6,191 bases of DNA, from the NCBI GenBank assembly GCA_948560485.1, contig CAOXUF010000106.1, positions 770 through 6,960 on the forward strand, in the 5' to 3' direction. This DNA comes from an uncultured Eubacterium sp. (GTDB lineage: Bacteria; Bacillota_A; Clostridia; Lachnospirales; Lachnospiraceae). The notes beneath the pieces were generated by a model, which worked only from the letters and a program-made list of their open reading frames with translations, ran no database searches and was not told where the DNA came from. Position 1 is the stretch's first letter; every line of letters begins with the position of its first letter. The position numbers and the translations under genes are program-made. Below, one piece after another: positions 4,905-6,191 of the stretch.

Positions 4905-5800
4905 ATATACTTTTCCAACATAAGAGCTAATTTTTCTTTCATACTGTGCCGCAAATAATCAGGCTCTAAAATTTCAACATTATCCCCAAAAGAGAGTATA
5001 TAACTAAACAAAGTTTCATTATCCGGCAAATCAATATTCACATATAAATTTCCTTGATTATCTTTCGATACATTGTCAGTAAATTCATCATATACACGAA
5101 ATGCAACCTTTGGAGAAAACTTCAATTTTGCATGGATAAAATTTTTATTTTTAATTACCGTTTCTATTTCGTGGCTACTCTTTACTTCGCGTATGAATGT
5201 GTCTGATGAAATTTCCAAGTCTTTTATACGGGTCAGCTTAAAAAAGCGAAAGTCATTTCTCAAAAGACAAAATCCATATAGATACCAGTCCTTATTTTTG
5301 AAAATCAATTTTATAGGTTCAACGGTGCGGTTTGAGTAATTTCCCTCTCGTGCAAAATAAGAAAAGGTAATCGTGTATTGATTGAAAATTGCATTTTTAA
5401 TTAAATTGAATACGTCATAGTTAGGTGTGTTTTTATACCATTCTGAAAAATCAACTTCAATCCAATTTGTAACTTTGGATTGGAAAAGCCCACTTAATTT
5501 CATAAGCAATTCGTCTGTTTGGTTATGTTCTGTGGCAGAGATACCTTGTAATGCCATTAAAATTTGTTCTTTTTCCTGTTCCGATAATAAGGACTTATTT
5601 AACATAAAATCCTGCATTATGAATATACCGCCGCCTTTTCCTTGTGTAGCATAAATCGGAATACCTGCGGCACTAATCGTGTCTAAATCCCGGTATATTG
5701 TCCTTATTGAAACTTCAAATTTTTCAGCCAGTTCTGGGGCGGTTGATTTTCCTTTTTCCAATAAATGATACACTATCTTGAATAATCTGCTCTGTTCCAT
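4898..5800 (-). CDS. YafY-family HTH_11/WYL transcriptional regulator
   Basis: This 300-residue DNA-binding regulator has the classic two-part build. Residues about 4-60 form the HTH_11 winged helix (LLEKGKSTAPELAEKFEVSI with recognition helix RTIYRDLDTISAAG, then the wing GKGGGIFI). The WYL domain is centred on DWYLYGFCLLRNDFRFFKLT (171-190), with Trp172-Tyr173-Leu174, and a C-terminal WYL-associated domain follows to the end. WYL domains sense ligands, including nucleic acid or nucleotide products, and these proteins usually control a neighbouring operon. The start ATG 5800 has GAGAGGAG upstream. It probably represses itself and the GyrI-like/radical SAM operon beginning 53 bp downstream. 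That relation is inferred from position and shared TGACA sites; the ligand is unknown. Confidence 0.92.
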   Translation of the reverse strand: MEQSRLFKIVYHLLEKGKSTAPELAEKFEVSIRTIYRDLDTISAAGIPIYATQGKGGGIFIMQDFMLNKSLLSEQEKEQILMALQGISATEHNQTDELLMKLSGLFQSKVTNWIEVDFSEWYKNTPNYDVFNLIKNAIFNQYTITFSYFAREGNYSNRTVEPIKLIFKNKDWYLYGFCLLRNDFRFFKLTRIKDLEISSDTFIREVKSSHEIETVIKNKNFIHAKLKFSPKVAFRVYDEFTDNVSKDNQGNLYVNIDLPDNETLFSYILSFGDNVEILEPDYLRHSMKEKLALMLEKYIT

Positions 5801-5820
5801 AAAAATCTCCTCTCAATTAC

Positions 5821-5853
5821 ATTATACTACATAAACATGACAAGCAAATGACA
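5821..5853 (-). promoter_or_regulatory. Promoter and candidate operator of the WYL regulator gene
   Basis: A consensus TATAAT (5826-5821) reads on the minus strand about seven bases ahead of the Shine-Dalgarno region; the -35 is poor (TTGCTT or TTTGCT at 15-16 bp). Two direct TGACA words, at 5838-5842 and 5849-5853, lie 11 bp apart and cover the spacer and -35 region. The first is part of AACATGACA (5834-5842), also found upstream of the next operon. This placement suits autorepression. Confidence 0.45.
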
Positions 5854-5876
5854 GGTTTTAAATTTTATGAGTTATT

Positions 5877-5901
5877 AAAAAAGAAACCGGCAGCGGCTTT
5901 C
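5877..5901 (-). terminator. Terminator of the ABC transporter gene
   Basis: On the minus strand GAAA and TTTC enclose CCG and CGG with one bulged G and the loop CTGC (stem 5901-5883), followed by TTTTTT (5882-5877). It begins about a dozen bases after the ABC gene stop, so the WYL gene probably depends on its own promoter. Confidence 0.6.
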
Positions 5902-5913
5902 CCCTAAAAATGC

Positions 5914-6191
5914 TTACTTCTTTAGTTGGTAAAAGTCATAAAATGCAGCGTGTTTAGCAATAAGCGTTTCAAATGTACCATGTTCAATAATTTTCCCGTC
6001 TGCCATAAAGATAATCTCGTCGTAGAGTTCAAGAATATCTTTGCTCATATTGTGCGTAATAGTAAGTAAAGTTAAATCGGATATTTTCAACAACCTACTT
6101 TCAATGTCATACGCAGTCTGCATATCAATAGCAGATGTACCCTCGTCTAAAATTAACAGCGGCTTTTTACGAATTAAAGCTCTTGCTACCG
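5914..6191 (-). CDS. ABC transporter ATP-binding domain, C-terminal part (runs off the window)
   Basis: The frame is open from the right edge to TAA at 5916-5914, giving 91 residues of the gene's 3' end. The visible part starts VARALIRKKP, continues with Walker B LLILDEGTSAID (catalytic Glu after the Asp, and the D-loop), then the H-loop His in LLTITHN, and ends with the usual DEIIFMADGKIIEHGTFETL region and a short FYDFYQLKK tail. This pattern is typical of the exporter (MDR-like) type, in which the permease is often fused ahead of the ATPase, but Walker A and the signature motif lie outside the window. The substrate cannot be told. Its own terminator follows, and its placement beside the WYL/GyrI-like cargo suggests efflux. 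An internal ATG at 6123 is not the start. Confidence 0.88.
   Translation of the reverse strand, partial: VARALIRKKPLLILDEGTSAIDMQTAYDIESRLLKISDLTLLTITHNMSKDILELYDEIIFMADGKIIEHGTFETLIAKHAAFYDFYQLKK

Overview
The window looks like the right-hand (integrase) end of a Tn916/Tn1549-family integrative conjugative element from a low-G+C Firmicute, probably a gut Clostridium-like or Lachnospiraceae-like bacterium. The evidence is a minus-strand series matching the Tn916 end: an orf7-type sigma region 4 protein, an orf8-type HTH_16 protein, excisionase Xis and tyrosine integrase Int, followed by DR2-like integrase arm sites. All secure genes lie on the minus strand, so transcription runs from high to low coordinates.

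Layout, left to right. 1-250 is AT-rich. It holds the possible 3' end of an unrecognised plus-strand gene, a plus-strand terminator, and probably the element boundary. 254-290 has three DR2-like arm repeats. 289-1482 is int, interrupted by an in-frame amber codon at position 17 of its natural reading frame. 1483-1562 holds a hairpin and a likely int promoter. 1563-1766 is xis. 1767-2175 is a gene-free, relatively G+C-rich stretch. 2176-2851 holds overlapping orf8-like and orf7-like genes. 2852-3180 contains a short leader ORF and a strong terminator, arranged like a transcription attenuator ahead of orf7. 3211-3256 is the terminator of the cargo operon.

3346-5800 is AT-rich cargo: a WYL (YafY-type) regulator, then a GyrI-like small-molecule-binding protein and an SPL-family radical SAM protein, the last two probably one operon. 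The window ends inside the ATPase domain of an ABC transporter (5914-6191). The cargo occupies the slot where Tn916 carries tet(M) and its neighbours.

Inferred working: the WYL protein probably senses a ligand and controls itself and the GyrI-like/radical SAM pair through TGACA-type sites upstream of both. GyrI-like proteins bind or detoxify small molecules and the adjacent ABC gene may export one, so the cargo may be a drug or toxin response cassette. Separately, the leader and terminator may meter transcription into orf7-orf8, which in Tn916 leads on to xis-int. The amber codon suggests that this copy may no longer excise on its own.
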